Below the pieces are notes generated by a model. The model saw nothing but the letters and a program-made list of their open reading frames with translations, was not told the DNA's origin and searched no databases. This document shows, piece after piece, positions 1 to 10,500 of a DNA stretch of 33,322 nt; position 1 is the stretch's first letter; each line of letters opens with the position of its first letter. A program made the translations under genes and the position numbers. The stretch is from an uncultured cyanobacterium (GTDB lineage Bacteria > Cyanobacteriota > Vampirovibrionia > Vampirovibrionales > JAGQHJ01): positions 72,095-105,416 of the forward strand of contig CALAJO010000006.1 of NCBI GenBank assembly GCA_937922745.1, read 5' to 3'.

Positions 1-476
1 ACCACAAGCTGGATATCCTGGTGAGTACCACGGTTATTGAAGTGGGCGTGGATGTACCGAACGCCACCGTGATGCTGATTGAAAGCGCCGAACGCTTTGG
101 CCTGGCCCAACTGCACCAGTTACGCGGACGCGTGGGCCGTGGCGCGCATCAGTCCTATTGTCTGCTGCTAACGGATTCCCGCTCCGAGGAAACCCTGGAG
201 CGCCTGGATATCCTGGTCAACTGCGCTAATGGATTCGAGATTTCCGAGAAGGATCTGGAATTGCGCGGTCCCGGCGAATTCCTCGGGACGCGCCAAAGCG
301 GGCTGCCGGACCTGGTCCTGGCCGACTTGATTGAGGACCGGGAAATATTGGAGTTAGCCCGGGATGCCGCATTCAAGTTGCTGGACAATCCCGCTTTCCT
401 GTCCAATTACCCCGAGCTGCACGATATTATTTACCAAAAAACGGAAAACTCCTTCCAGGTTGTAAATGCCGGTTAA
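1..476 (+). CDS. recG: ATP-dependent DNA helicase RecG, C-terminal part (5' truncated by window edge)
   Basis: The frame is open from base 3 to the TAA at 474-476 with no start, so the gene begins outside the window. Helicase domain 2 is visible: the [14 protein letters not shown] block (motif V) followed by [12 protein letters not shown] (motif VI with the arginine finger). Next come the RecG-typical wedge to the tail, [24 protein letters not shown], split here as [16 protein letters not shown] and FLGTRQSG, and the leucine-rich C-terminal extension. RecG is a superfamily 2 branch-migration helicase that reverses stalled forks and processes Holliday junctions. The related Mfd shares motif VI but lacks this tail. 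Start and N-terminal wedge domain cannot be judged. Confidence 0.97.
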   Translation, partial: HKLDILVSTTVIEVGVDVPNATVMLIESAERFGLAQLHQLRGRVGRGAHQSYCLLLTDSRSEETLERLDILVNCANGFEISEKDLELRGPGEFLGTRQSGLPDLVLADLIEDREILELARDAAFKLLDNPAFLSNYPELHDIIYQKTENSFQVVNAG

Positions 477-496
477 CTTTTACTGAAAAGTTTTTC
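475..496 (+). terminator. Possible weak terminator hairpin after recG
   Basis: AACTTTT (475-481), loop ACTG, AAAAGTT (486-492) form a perfect 7-bp stem that starts on the recG stop codon and runs into TTTC. The stem is AT-rich and the U-tract short, so termination would be inefficient. It is recorded because it is the only hairpin directly at the gene end. Confidence 0.35.
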
Positions 497-505
497 AATC
501 GCCTA

Positions 506-534
506 TTTTCATTTCGATCTGTTTTGTGTATAGT
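506..534 (+). promoter_or_regulatory. Candidate sigma-70 promoter for the PrkA-like gene
   Basis: TTTTCA (506-511), a 17-bp spacer and TATAGT (529-534) sit in the AT-rich gap after recG. Each hexamer departs from consensus, but the spacing is ideal. It would give a leader of about 200 nt before the ATG at 745. Confidence 0.35.
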
Positions 535-576
535 CGGTTTCGTTGCGAAAATAGGTTGGGAGAGTATCGTCGCTTT

Positions 577-595
577 TCCGATGGGTTTCATCGGA
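577..595 (+). other. Leader hairpin upstream of the PrkA-like gene
   Basis: TCCGATG (577-583), loop GGTTT, CATCGGA (589-595) make a perfect 7-bp stem inside the 268-nt gap between recG and the next gene. No U-tract follows, so it is more likely an mRNA-leader structure or operator than a terminator. Nothing else in 477-744 could be recognised apart from the promoter candidate. Confidence 0.4.
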
Positions 596-744
596 TCCGC
601 TGCGAAAGAGGATTTAAATCGAAATTCAAATAATTACAAAAGTTTACTTGTTTCAAGGAATTGTTTTTAATATTTTGGTTGGGTTATAGGCCCAAAGTGT
701 ATGAGTATGCCGTTTTGGTTTGGGAGAAAGTTGGAAGAACTGCT

Positions 745-3468
745 ATGATTACAAAAATTACATCGCAATCTATTGATGTCCTGCTACCTGGCAATAATAA
801 GCGAACTTCAGCGGCATCACTGCTTAATACGCAATTGCCAACGCAGATGCTACGTAACACCCGCTCCTTTGCCCTGTTGCCTAAAAACAATTTAATTGGA
901 TACACCGGCGTTAAATTCGGTAAAACCGTAACAACGCCTCTTCCTGCAAAGATAGATAAATTTGATGACTATATTGATCTGGCTTTAAGGTATCCACAGA
1001 TTGTGATGCGAAATTCTGCACATTACTTGGCGGATGCAATGGAATACTTTGATCCAGATCCTACAACCCCTGAAATAGTAAACATTATGGGGCATCCTAC
1101 ACGCCGTTTTAAGTTTCAGGACTGGGTTTGGCAACCTCAAGACCTGAAGGTAAGACAGGCGTTAATTGGGCAAGAGCGAGCCGTTCAAAAGATTCACACC
1201 TTGCTTAAATCTGCTGAACGCGAAGAAATGTTCAATAAGCTTATTATTTTTCACGGAATTCCTGGCGGTGGTAAGACAATGCTTTCTACGACGCTGGATG
1301 CGGTTACTGCCTTATATTCCAGAAAGCCGGATGGCGCTAAGTATCGATTGAGTTGGGTGTTTAAACTCCCAGATGGTGCTGGCGGAGAAAAAGAGTATGT
1401 AATTAAAACGCAGTCCAATCCGATTTTCGTTTTAAGCCAAGATGAACGTCAAAAATTATTAAAAAAATTGCGTGATAATAATAAGGGTGATTTTGCTGAA
1501 ACCTACGGCGCTTTTGTTGCTTCAGGTGCCTCAGGTTACGAGTATTTAGATGTAACATCGCAGGCTATAAAACAGGAGCTGATGAATTATTACGGTAACC
1601 AGATGAAGATTGACCCGTTTGACCCTGCGAATGAAGAACGGTTAATGGAAAAAATCAAGAAACATATCCGGATTGAAAGATGGGTTATGAATCCTTCTCT
1701 GGGCGAAGGGATAGTAAATATTAGAGCTGGACAGGAACCTATGACATACACCCGGCGACTGGATGACGGGAACTCAGGTATTACCGACCCGTTTCCAAAG
1801 GAACTGGCAGGTGCGCGGGAAAACATACGATACCTGGAAGGCTTGGCTATCAATGCGATTGGAGGACGTTATCATACAGCTGATATGTTCCAACCGGTTC
1901 CCGGTGAACAGGAAACCAGTATGGCTCGTTTCAGGCATCTCCTTAATGTAGATGATAATACGCTACAGGTAATAACACCTGACGGTAAATCGTTAACAAT
2001 GAAGCTGGATGCGTTACGCACGGGTGATACAAATGATGAGCAAATAACGAAACGGATGGGTTCATCCGACTGGCGTCCATTCCGCCGCAGGCTGGAATTT
2101 GTCACTGTTCCGCCCATGTTGCGTTACCGGGACGAGTTGCAATTTTTGCAACAGAGCTACAAAGCGTTTGAACGCCCTGGTCAGCATCAGTCTCCTAATG
2201 CGCTTGAGGCTTTGGCATTATTTGCAGTTACGACGCGCTTATTAAAACCGAACCGTTCTTATCATCGGTACGAAACCGAGGGCGGCTTGGCTGAGGCTGT
2301 GGATAAGCTTCAAATCGTAGATAAGGCTTTACTATTGCAAGGATCAACAGCAAATGGCGAGCCGGAAAATCTGAATTTATTACGGGAACCCAAAAATCAT
2401 CTCTCAGAGCAGGAAATTAATCTCTTACGGAGAAACGTAGGAATTATTGCTGATGAGAGCATGGATGGTATTGGAAAAAGTCGTTTTTACTTTTATGACG
2501 GTGGCTTTGGTTTAGCGACCAGTGAAGCCAAAGATGAGCTCAGAGCCTTTGTTGCTGCTGATCAGAAACAAACTAATGGGGAAGGGTATTGTTTCACCAC
2601 TCTAGACGTTATTCAAGGGTTACGGCGGATCGCCGCCCAGGGTATGCCTTATCTTAGTGAACTAGATAAACAGAAAAAGGAGTTGGATGGGCTTGGCCGA
2701 GCTGCTGAATACAAAGATGCTGTGTATGGACAACCAAACGAATTGGTTGGTCAAGTTGAACGTTATGCAAAAGGAAAAGTCGAACAGGATGTTGTTCGGG
2801 CCTTGGGCATAAGTGCACTTAACGAAAGCGCGTTCCAATTTCAGCAATATTGGGTTCACATGAAAGCTTATCAAGATAATTCATCTGTTGATCCCAAGTA
2901 TGCCTCATCAGAAGGTTCTAAATCGTCAACAGAGCCTTCACATATGGTTATTTTAGAGACAGAGAATGCGCTTTTTCCGCCTGAGTTTAGTCAACGTGTT
3001 AATGGTGATGGTCCCTGGGTTATTCCTATTAATGATGAGCGACGGATAAAATTGCGTAGAGAACTACGGGACAAGTTTAACGGTAAAGCCATGGACTTTA
3101 TACATAAACCTGAGATTGCTAAATTATCCGAACAGGAGAAAAGCGGACGTGTGCTTGATTATCTGCTTGAAGTAATGAAGAAGGAGGTTGAGCAGGTTCA
3201 AAATGCACATACATTGGCTAACTTGAGCAGGCTCAGGGATTTTATAGAAAATACCACGAGTAAAGGTTCAAATAATTACCTCTATAACCCTGGTAAATTC
3301 CAAGAAGATAAGGCTAGTACAGAGCGAGTTGTAAGAGAACGGGCCGAACGTTGGGAAGCTGCGATGCATACCCTTCGCGGCCAAGGATATTGCGATCATT
3401 GTATTGTTGAACAACTGAATTGGGTCTTTACAGCTGATTATTTTAAAAGCCGCCAACCGAAGAGTTAA
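745..3468 (+). CDS. Divergent PrkA-family AAA+ serine protein kinase-like protein
   Basis: This is a 907-residue protein. The open frame extends upstream to a TTG at 661, but ATG 745 has GGAAGA 6 nt before it and is preferred. A Walker A motif GIPGGGKT lies at residues 171-178 behind an IGQERAVQKI lead-in. Several blocks resemble PrkA/YeaG in the same order: a SNPIFVL region, a VTVPPMLRYRDEL segment like the PrkA VPYCLR stretch, FAVTTRLLKPN like FSVLTRLKEP, and IADESMDGIGKSRF like the GVDEGMTGVSTRF block. Bacterial PrkA proteins (about 640-690 aa) are Ser/Thr kinases or AAA+ proteases active in stress and sporulation; they usually sit with yeaH and spoVR, which are absent here. This protein is longer, with extra C-terminal helical sequence. 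Base composition is clearly more AT-rich than recG or the flagellin, suggesting transfer. Kinase activity is inference only. Confidence 0.7.
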   Translation: MITKITSQSIDVLLPGNNKRTSAASLLNTQLPTQMLRNTRSFALLPKNNLIGYTGVKFGKTVTTPLPAKIDKFDDYIDLALRYPQIVMRNSAHYLADAMEYFDPDPTTPEIVNIMGHPTRRFKFQDWVWQPQDLKVRQALIGQERAVQKIHTLLKSAEREEMFNKLIIFHGIPGGGKTMLSTTLDAVTALYSRKPDGAKYRLSWVFKLPDGAGGEKEYVIKTQSNPIFVLSQDERQKLLKKLRDNNKGDFAETYGAFVASGASGYEYLDVTSQAIKQELMNYYGNQMKIDPFDPANEERLMEKIKKHIRIERWVMNPSLGEGIVNIRAGQEPMTYTRRLDDGNSGITDPFPKELAGARENIRYLEGLAINAIGGRYHTADMFQPVPGEQETSMARFRHLLNVDDNTLQVITPDGKSLTMKLDALRTGDTNDEQITKRMGSSDWRPFRRRLEFVTVPPMLRYRDELQFLQQSYKAFERPGQHQSPNALEALALFAVTTRLLKPNRSYHRYETEGGLAEAVDKLQIVDKALLLQGSTANGEPENLNLLREPKNHLSEQEINLLRRNVGIIADESMDGIGKSRFYFYDGGFGLATSEAKDELRAFVAADQKQTNGEGYCFTTLDVIQGLRRIAAQGMPYLSELDKQKKELDGLGRAAEYKDAVYGQPNELVGQVERYAKGKVEQDVVRALGISALNESAFQFQQYWVHMKAYQDNSSVDPKYASSEGSKSSTEPSHMVILETENALFPPEFSQRVNGDGPWVIPINDERRIKLRRELRDKFNGKAMDFIHKPEIAKLSEQEKSGRVLDYLLEVMKKEVEQVQNAHTLANLSRLRDFIENTTSKGSNNYLYNPGKFQEDKASTERVVRERAERWEAAMHTLRGQGYCDHCIVEQLNWVFTADYFKSRQPKS

Positions 3469-3485
3469 TATAAATTAACATTTTT
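3464..3485 (+). terminator. Weak AT-rich hairpin at the end of the PrkA-like gene
   Basis: GTTAAT (3464-3469), ATAA, ATTAAC (3474-3479) form a perfect 6-bp inverted repeat that includes the stop codon and is followed by ATTTTTA. It is very AT-rich, so only a weak terminator candidate. Confidence 0.3.
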
Positions 3486-3512
3486 ACAGTTTCTCCATCA
3501 AATTGCCGAGGT
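3485..3512 (+). promoter_or_regulatory. Candidate sigma-28 (FliA) promoter for flagellin
   Basis: TACAGTTT (3485-3492) matches 7 of 8 positions of the flagellar sigma-28 -35 consensus TAAAGTTT. After 12 bp, GCCGAGGT (3505-3512) matches GCCGATAA at the five conserved left positions. The spacer is 12 instead of 11. Position upstream of a flagellin gene supports it; the implied leader is about 170 nt, longer than usual. Confidence 0.4.
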
Positions 3513-3614
3513 GGGTAGTATATAAATCTATTCATCGAGGTGGTTTCGGTAGGTACTTGTGTGTGTATGCCAACTGGGCAGCGTCCTTCGCGTGTCTGCT
3601 TTGCATCCATACCC

Positions 3615-3639
3615 AAGGTGCTTCGGAGCCACCTTTTAT
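3615..3639 (+). other. Hairpin in flagellin 5' leader (possible attenuator)
   Basis: AAGGTG (3615-3620) pairs with CACCTT (3630-3635) around CTTCGGAGC, and TTATC follows, so the stem runs into a short U-rich tract. In this place it could act as a leader attenuator or mRNA-stability structure for the flagellin message; a terminator for a transcript from the left is the alternative. Confidence 0.4.
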
Positions 3640-3687
3640 CTGTAATGCGGATCGATTACAGATTGACCTTATGTATGGAGACATAAT

Positions 3688-4554
3688 ATGCCGCTTGTGA
3701 TTAATACGAATCTCGCTTCGCTTAACGCGCAGCGCAACTTGGCGTACAATAGCGCCCAGCTGACAAAAACATTCGAGAGGCTTTCATCGGGCTACCGCAT
3801 TAACCGTGCTGCGGATGACGCCGCGGGTTTGCAGATCTCTGAGAACCTGCGCTCGCAGATACGCGGGATTGATGCGGCGGCCAATAATGCCCAGGATGGG
3901 ATTAACCTGCTCTCTGTCGCAGAAGGGGGCGTCACGACCATTAACGATAACTTGCAACGGATGCGGGAACTGCTGGTCCAGGCCGCAAACGATACGAACG
4001 GGACTTCCCAGATTGACGCGATCGAGAACGAAATCATCGCGCGGATGGCCGAGATCGATCGGGTTGCCGGTTCCACCAAGTTTAATGGTATGGAAGTCAT
4101 CGGCGCCAATACGCCGGGAGATCTGTTCCTGCAAATCGGGCCTGGCGGCACCTCGGTGGATACGGTGAATATAGGCACAAACGCCAATGTCCTGGGCTCC
4201 ATGACGGCGATGGATCTGGCATTACCGCTTGTTGGCAGCGTCACCCTGCTTTCCCAGGGAGATACCAATACCAACGCCAGGACCATGCTGGGCGCGATTG
4301 ATACGGCCTTGGCGTCGGTTGGGGAAAGGCTTGCCGCAATTGGGGTTAACCAAAACCGGCTCCATAGCGCGCTGAGTAACCTGGAAATTACGCGGGAAAA
4401 TTTCTCCGCCTCCGAATCCCGAATCCGCAATGCCGATATAGCCAAGGAAGCCGCGACCTTATCCAAGTACCAGATATTGCAGCAGGCAGCGGTCAGCATC
4501 CTTTCGCAAGCAAACCAAACGCCGAACCTGGCCTTAAGCTTAATCGGCAGGTAA
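3688..4554 (+). CDS. Flagellin (compact, D0/D1 only)
   Basis: 288 residues. The N-terminus opens with INTNLASLNAQRNL and contains the hallmark FERLSSGYRINRAADDAAG and NNAQDGINLL segments. The C-terminus has the matching D1/D0 pair: SRIRNADIAKEAA, QILQQAAVSILSQANQ, ending LSLIGR. Between about residues 140 and 200 there is only a short linker, so the outer D2/D3 domains are essentially missing. GGAG at 3677-3680 precedes the ATG with 7 nt spacing. Flagellin is exported through the flagellar type III apparatus and polymerises into the filament. No other flagellar gene is nearby, so this is an isolated copy. Composition returns to GC-rich relative to the PrkA-like gene. It ends 8 bp from the convergent RTX gene. 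Family assignment is certain; fliC or flaA naming would be arbitrary. Confidence 0.97.
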   Translation: MPLVINTNLASLNAQRNLAYNSAQLTKTFERLSSGYRINRAADDAAGLQISENLRSQIRGIDAAANNAQDGINLLSVAEGGVTTINDNLQRMRELLVQAANDTNGTSQIDAIENEIIARMAEIDRVAGSTKFNGMEVIGANTPGDLFLQIGPGGTSVDTVNIGTNANVLGSMTAMDLALPLVGSVTLLSQGDTNTNARTMLGAIDTALASVGERLAAIGVNQNRLHSALSNLEITRENFSASESRIRNADIAKEAATLSKYQILQQAAVSILSQANQTPNLALSLIGR

Positions 4555-4562
4555 TCGCGAAT

Positions 4563-7500
4563 CTATGGAATCAATTCGTCGCGAACCTGGTTGAAATCCA
4601 CCGTTGCATCGGAGAATCGGATTTCCTCGATCAGGCCCGTCCCGAAGGAGCTGAGATCATCATCCGGGCTGGTATTGCTGAAATAATTAATAATAAAAAT
4701 ATACTCGTTCGTCGAGAAATTAATTCTCAACCGATCCACGTTTGAGCCGGCATCCGGCCCATCCAGCGCCTGCCATGAAATGACCTGGTGGATGCTGAAC
4801 TGGGACAGATCCAGGACATCATTGGCGCCACTGGCATCCGCAATAATGTCATCCAGATACAAGAAGTCCGTGTAGCCGGTATACAGGTCATCTCCGGCGC
4901 CACCGTCCAGGGAGTCCATTTCGTGTGTGCCATTATTGGTGTTAATCACGCCAAGCCCACCGACAATGGTGTCATTGCCACCGCCACCCAGTATGGTGTC
5001 AGCGCTGTTGTTGCCGATAAGCAGGTTGGCGTCGTTATTGCCGAAGATCCTGTCGGCGAAGAAGGAGCCGTTGACCTTTTCGATGGTCGCGCCCGCAAAA
5101 TTAACCGTGCTGGTAACGGATGTACTGTTTCGGAATGTGGCTGTACTGGAAACCAGGTTAATGGTGAGCGGGTTGCCGATGTGGGCGTAGAAATCCAGCG
5201 TATCGTAACCGTCGCTGTCAACAATGGTGTCATTGCCAAAGGGTTGGTTGCCGGCCGCTGCGCCTTCACCAAAGTAATAGGTGTCGTCGCCTTCGCCGCC
5301 ATACATCAGATCGTTACCGCGACCACCTGTCAAGCTGTCGTTCCCGGCATACCCATAAATGGTGTCGTTGCCGCCGCGGCCGTCAATGAAGTCATCGTTG
5401 GCGGTGCCATGCAGTTCCCGCCCGACATTGTCATCCGCATCAATCAGGGTTACGCCGGCATTAAACAAATTGCGGACATCCGTAAAGGCCAGGTTCTCGC
5501 CACCACTGAACTGGATGTTCTCAATGAGGCCGACGCCGGGCATGCTGGTTGAAGAGACGGTTGATTCGGAATTGTTGAAGTAGTTCCGAACCAGGATGGA
5601 GCTGCCGTCATTGAGCTGGATCAGCAGGCTATCGACGTGGTTGTCGTCATCTTCAGGACTATCCACAGCGGTAAAGGTTGCATTGGCACGGCTGTAACCG
5701 CTAAGATCCAGAATATCGCCGGATCCGCCTGCATCATCGATAATATCCGCACCAAAACCGGCAAGGAACTGGGTATAGGTGTCACTATCGGAACCGCCTT
5801 GCAGCAGGTCGTTGCCCAGGCCACCCACCAGGGTGTCCATACCAGCGCCGCCGGTCAAGGTATCATTTCCGGTTCCTCCGTCCAGGGAATCCGCTCCGTT
5901 CTGGCCTTGCAGCAGATCGGCGCCTTCGCCGCCGGACAGCGTATCGTTACCCGCGCCGCCGCTCAGCGTATTGTCGAGCGCATTGCCTGTCAGGCTGTCA
6001 TTGGCGCTGCTTCCGAGGACGACAGTGATATTGGCCAGGCCGCTGACCGTATCCGTGCCGTTATTGGAACCGGCAGTCCCGGTTACCAGGTTAACCGTGG
6101 TATTGGTGGTAATGCCTGAGAAATCAGCCGTATTCACGCCTTCCACGTCAAAGACCGTGTCATTTCCGTAGAAGCCTTCGAAGACGTAAGTGTCATCGCC
6201 ATCGCCGCCCTGTAGCAGGTCGTTGTCCAGGCCGCCGTTCAGGGTATCGTTGCCGCCATTGCCTAGCAGGGTGTCATTACCGGCCAGGCCAGACAAACTG
6301 TCATTGCCCAGCTCGCCATCCAGCACGTTCGCTGCGGTGCTTCCAATCACCTGGTCGTTGCCCATCCCGGTCGTCACGTTTTCGATGGACTGAAGGCCCG
6401 TGATGGCATCGCTGCCGCCGAAGAAGGTGCCCGTGGTCAGGTTCACCGTGATATCCGCCGAGAACAGCGCGGTGTTCACGGTGTCGTTGCCGGATTCATC
6501 GTTAATCACATCTTGCCCGAAGCCGGGGCTGAAACTATAGAAGTCGTCACCGGCGCCGCCAAGCAGGGTGTCGTTCCCTATGCCGCCGAGAAGGGTATCA
6601 TTGCCTTCACCGCCTTCAAGCAGGTCGGCGCCGGAGCCACCCAGGAGGTAATCATCCCCGGCATTGCCCTGTAGCGTGTCGTTCCCGCCCTGGCCGTTCA
6701 GCGTGTCGTTGCCGTCGCCGCCCACAATCAGGTTGTTCTCGTCATTGCCGTTAATCGTGTCATCGCCGCTGCCGGAGATGATATTCTCGATGCTGCCGAT
6801 GCCGATGATGGTGCTTGCGCCGCCTTCAGCCGTAATAGCGCCGGTTGTGTAGTCAATCACCAGGCTGCCCGTCATGGCGCTGAGGTCAATCGTGTCATTG
6901 CCCCCTGTATCGTTGATGATGTCGCTGTCGAAGCCCGGGGTAAACACGTAGACATCGTCTCCCTCGCCGCCATCCAGGCTGTCGCCGCCGGAACCGCCAT
7001 GCAAGGTATCGTTGCCGCTGCCGCCGATGAGCGTATCAGAGCCTGCCTCGCCGGAGAGGCTGTCATTTCCGGCATTGCCTTGGATGGAGTTGGATGCGTC
7101 GTTTCCGACCACCGTGTCATTGCCGGTGCCGGTTAAAACATGTTCAAGATTGCCGACGCCGCTCATCGTGCTGGCGCCATTGGCTGCGGAAACCGTGCCT
7201 GCGGTGAGATTAATCGTCATATTCGAGTTGATTGACGTTGCGTCCAGGGTATCTTCCCCGGAGGCATCCTCAACAACATCGTTGCCGAAGCCTGGGGACA
7301 GGATGTAAAGGTCGTTGCCTTCGCCGCCGTTCAGGGTGTCGTTTCCGGGGCCCGCAATCAGGGTGTCATCGCCGGAGCCGGCATCCAGGCTGTCATCGCC
7401 CAGACCGCCATCCAGGCTGTCGTTGCCGGCATTGGCCGTCAGGCTGTTATTCGCGGCATTCCCGATGAGGGTGTCGTTTCCGGAGCCGGTTACGGCGTTC

Positions 7501-10500
7501 TCGATGGCGCCAACACCGGAGAGGGTTCCTTCGGAAGAGGAAACCGTGCCGTTGCCCAGGTTAACTACGGTTGGGGCATCCACGGCTGATAAATCAATCG
7601 TGTCATTGCCGGACGCGTCGATAATATTGTCATTGCCGAATCCCGGCCCGAAGATGTAGGTGTCGTCGCTGGCCCCGCCATTCAGGGTATCGTTTCCAGC
7701 GCCGCCATCCAGTGTGTCATTGTCGTCCCCGGCGTTCAGCAGGTCGTTATCCGCGCCGCCGCTCAGGTTATCGTCGCCGGTTCCACCATTCAAGGTGTCA
7801 TTTCCGGCTTCGCCCAATAGCGTGTCGTTTCCGGCATTCGCCGTGAGGTTATTGGCGCTGCCGTTGCCAATCAGTATGTCGTTGCCCATCCCGGAGATGG
7901 CGTTTTCGATGCTGGTTGCGCCGCTAACGGTGCTGCTTCCGTTTTCCGTCGACAAGAAACCCGTCGTAAGGTTGATGCTGGTGTTGTTGACGTTGACGCT
8001 GGTGTCGATCGTATCATTCCCGCTAACGTCCACAATGGTGTCGTGCCCAAAGCTGTACCCGAAAACGTACAGGTCATTGTCACTGCCGCCATCCAGCAGG
8101 TCGTTATCCGCGCCGCCTTCCAGCGTGTCATTGCCGGAGCCGCCCTGTAGCGTATCATCGCCTGCGTATCCCACCAGGTAATCGTTCCCGGCATTCCCGG
8201 AAAGCTTGTTGTTGGCGGAATTGCCTTTAACCGTATCATTCCCGCTGCCGGTGCTGACGTTCTCCAGGTGGTTGGCCCCGGAGACGGTGCCTAAGCCGCC
8301 TTCGGCAGTCACGGTTCCCGATGTCAGATCCACCGTGGTATCACTGTTTATGGCGGTTGTGTCCAGGCTGTCCGTGCCGGAGGCGTCTGTAATCGTGTCG
8401 TGGCCAAAGCCGGGGTTGAATACATAGGTGTCGTCGCCGTCGCCACCATCCAGCGCATCGTCATCCTCGCCGCCATTAAGGGTATCATCGCCAAGGCCGC
8501 CGAGGAGCGTATCATTGCCGGCATTCCCGGTCAGGTTGTCGTTGCCCGCATTGCCATCCAGGATGTTATTTTCGGCATTCCCAATGATTGTGTCGTTCCC
8601 GGAGCCGGCGCTCACGTTCTCAATCGCGCCCACGCCGCTAATCGTGCCTTCCGGGGTATTAACGGAGCCTGTAGATAAGTCTACCGTGATATCCGTGCCA
8701 ATCGCGGATGTGTCAATGGTATCGTTGCCGGCTGAATCGGAAATCGAGTCGTTGCCGAAGTCCGGGGCAAAAACGTAAGTGTCGTTGCCGTTGCCCCCGT
8801 TCAGCGTGTCGTTGCCCGAACCGCCATTCAGGATATCGTCGCCTTCTCCGGCGTTCAGCAGGTCGTCACCCGTACCGCCATCCAGACTGTCGCTGCCGTT
8901 ACCGCCGTTTAGCGTGTCGTTGCCATCCTGTCCGGCGAGGGTGTCATTGCCTTCGTTCCCGGAGAGGATATTATTTGCGGCGTTCCCGGTAACCTGGTCG
9001 TTGCCGCTTCCGGTCGAAACGTTCTCGATACCGGTTGCGCCGGTTACGATGCCTGCGCCGCCTTCGGCGTTCACCGTCCCGGATGCCAAGTCCACGGTGG
9101 TGTCACTGTTAATGCCAGTGGTATCCAGCGAATCCGTCCCGCTACTGTCGTTGATGACGTCATTGCCGAAGCCCGGGTTCAGGACGTAGGTGTCATCGCC
9201 GTCACCCCCATCCATGGTATCGTTTCCAGAGCCGCCTTCCAGCGTGTCATTCCCGGCATCGCCAAACAGGGCGTCGTCCCCATCACCACCGGATACGGAA
9301 TCGTTGTCCGCGCCTGCGTTAATGGTGTCATTGCCGGTTCCGCCGTCAAGCACATCATTGCCGTCGCCACCGGAAACCACGTCATTTCCGCTACCGCCGT
9401 CAATCGTATCGTTCCCGGTATTGCCAGAAAGGCTGTCGTCATTGTCTCCGCCGCGGATGATGTCATCGCCTTCGCCACCATCAATCGTGTCGCTGCCCGC
9501 ATCGCCGGAGAGGTCATCCGCACCATCCCCGCCGGAAACGGAATCGTTGCCGATGCCGCCGGTTACAGTGTCATTGCCGGGGCCTGCTTGAATGGTGTCA
9601 TTCCCATCGCCGCCAGAGACGTTATCATCGCCGGATCCGGCATCAATCACGTCACTGCCGGTTCCACCGGAAATGATATCACTGCCGTCACCGCCGGAAA
9701 TCGTGTCATCGCCTTCGCCGCCGTTGAGGGTATCATTGCCAGCATCGCCGGAGAGGGAGTCATTGCCTTCGTCGCCATTGACGAGATCGTTATCCGCTCC
9801 GCCACTCAGCGTATCGCTTCCCAAGCCGCCGGAAAGGGTGTCATTTCCTTCATCCCCGGTGGCCAGGTCGTTGTCGTCCCCGGCGTTAATCGTATCATTC
9901 CCGGTGCCGCCGTTAATGGTGTCGCTGCCCACGCCTCCTTCCAGGATATCGTTGCCGCTGCCGCCGGACAAGGAGTCGTTTCCTTCTCCGCCACTTACCA
10001 AGTCGTCATCGGCTCCGCCGTTCAGGGTATCATTCCCCGTGCCGCCGGAAAGCGTATCGTTGCCTTCGTCCCCGGAGAGGGAGTCGTTTCCGGCATCGCC
10101 ACTTACCGAATCGTTATCGGCCCCGCCGCTCACGGTATCATTGCCGTCCCCGGCCGACACGGTATCGTTGCCGGCACCGGCGTTAATCGTATCATTGCCG
10201 GTTCCGCCGGTTATGGTGTCCGCAGAAGGGGTGCCGCCAATATTTTGACCGCCACCGGCAGGCGGTGTGGTCGGAAAAATAACCACTTGACGGATATCAT
10301 TAAACGAGAAAGTCTTGTTGGAGAAGCGGATCTCCTCGATGAGGCCGCTACCGGCGCCGATGGTGTTGGCGGTTTTGCCGGCGTTATTGAAATAATTGCG
10401 AATGGTAATGGATTGGCCGTGGCTGAACTCAATCAGCAGATCCTCGGCAAAGTCGTTGCTGTCCGGGCCGTCGATCGCCTTAAAGGTAACGCTGGAAGAA

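Noticed and set aside
3503-3700. 65-codon open frame in the flagellin leader
   Set aside because: TTG start without RBS, Cys/Trp-rich random-looking translation, overlaps the flagellin start; better explained as leader RNA.
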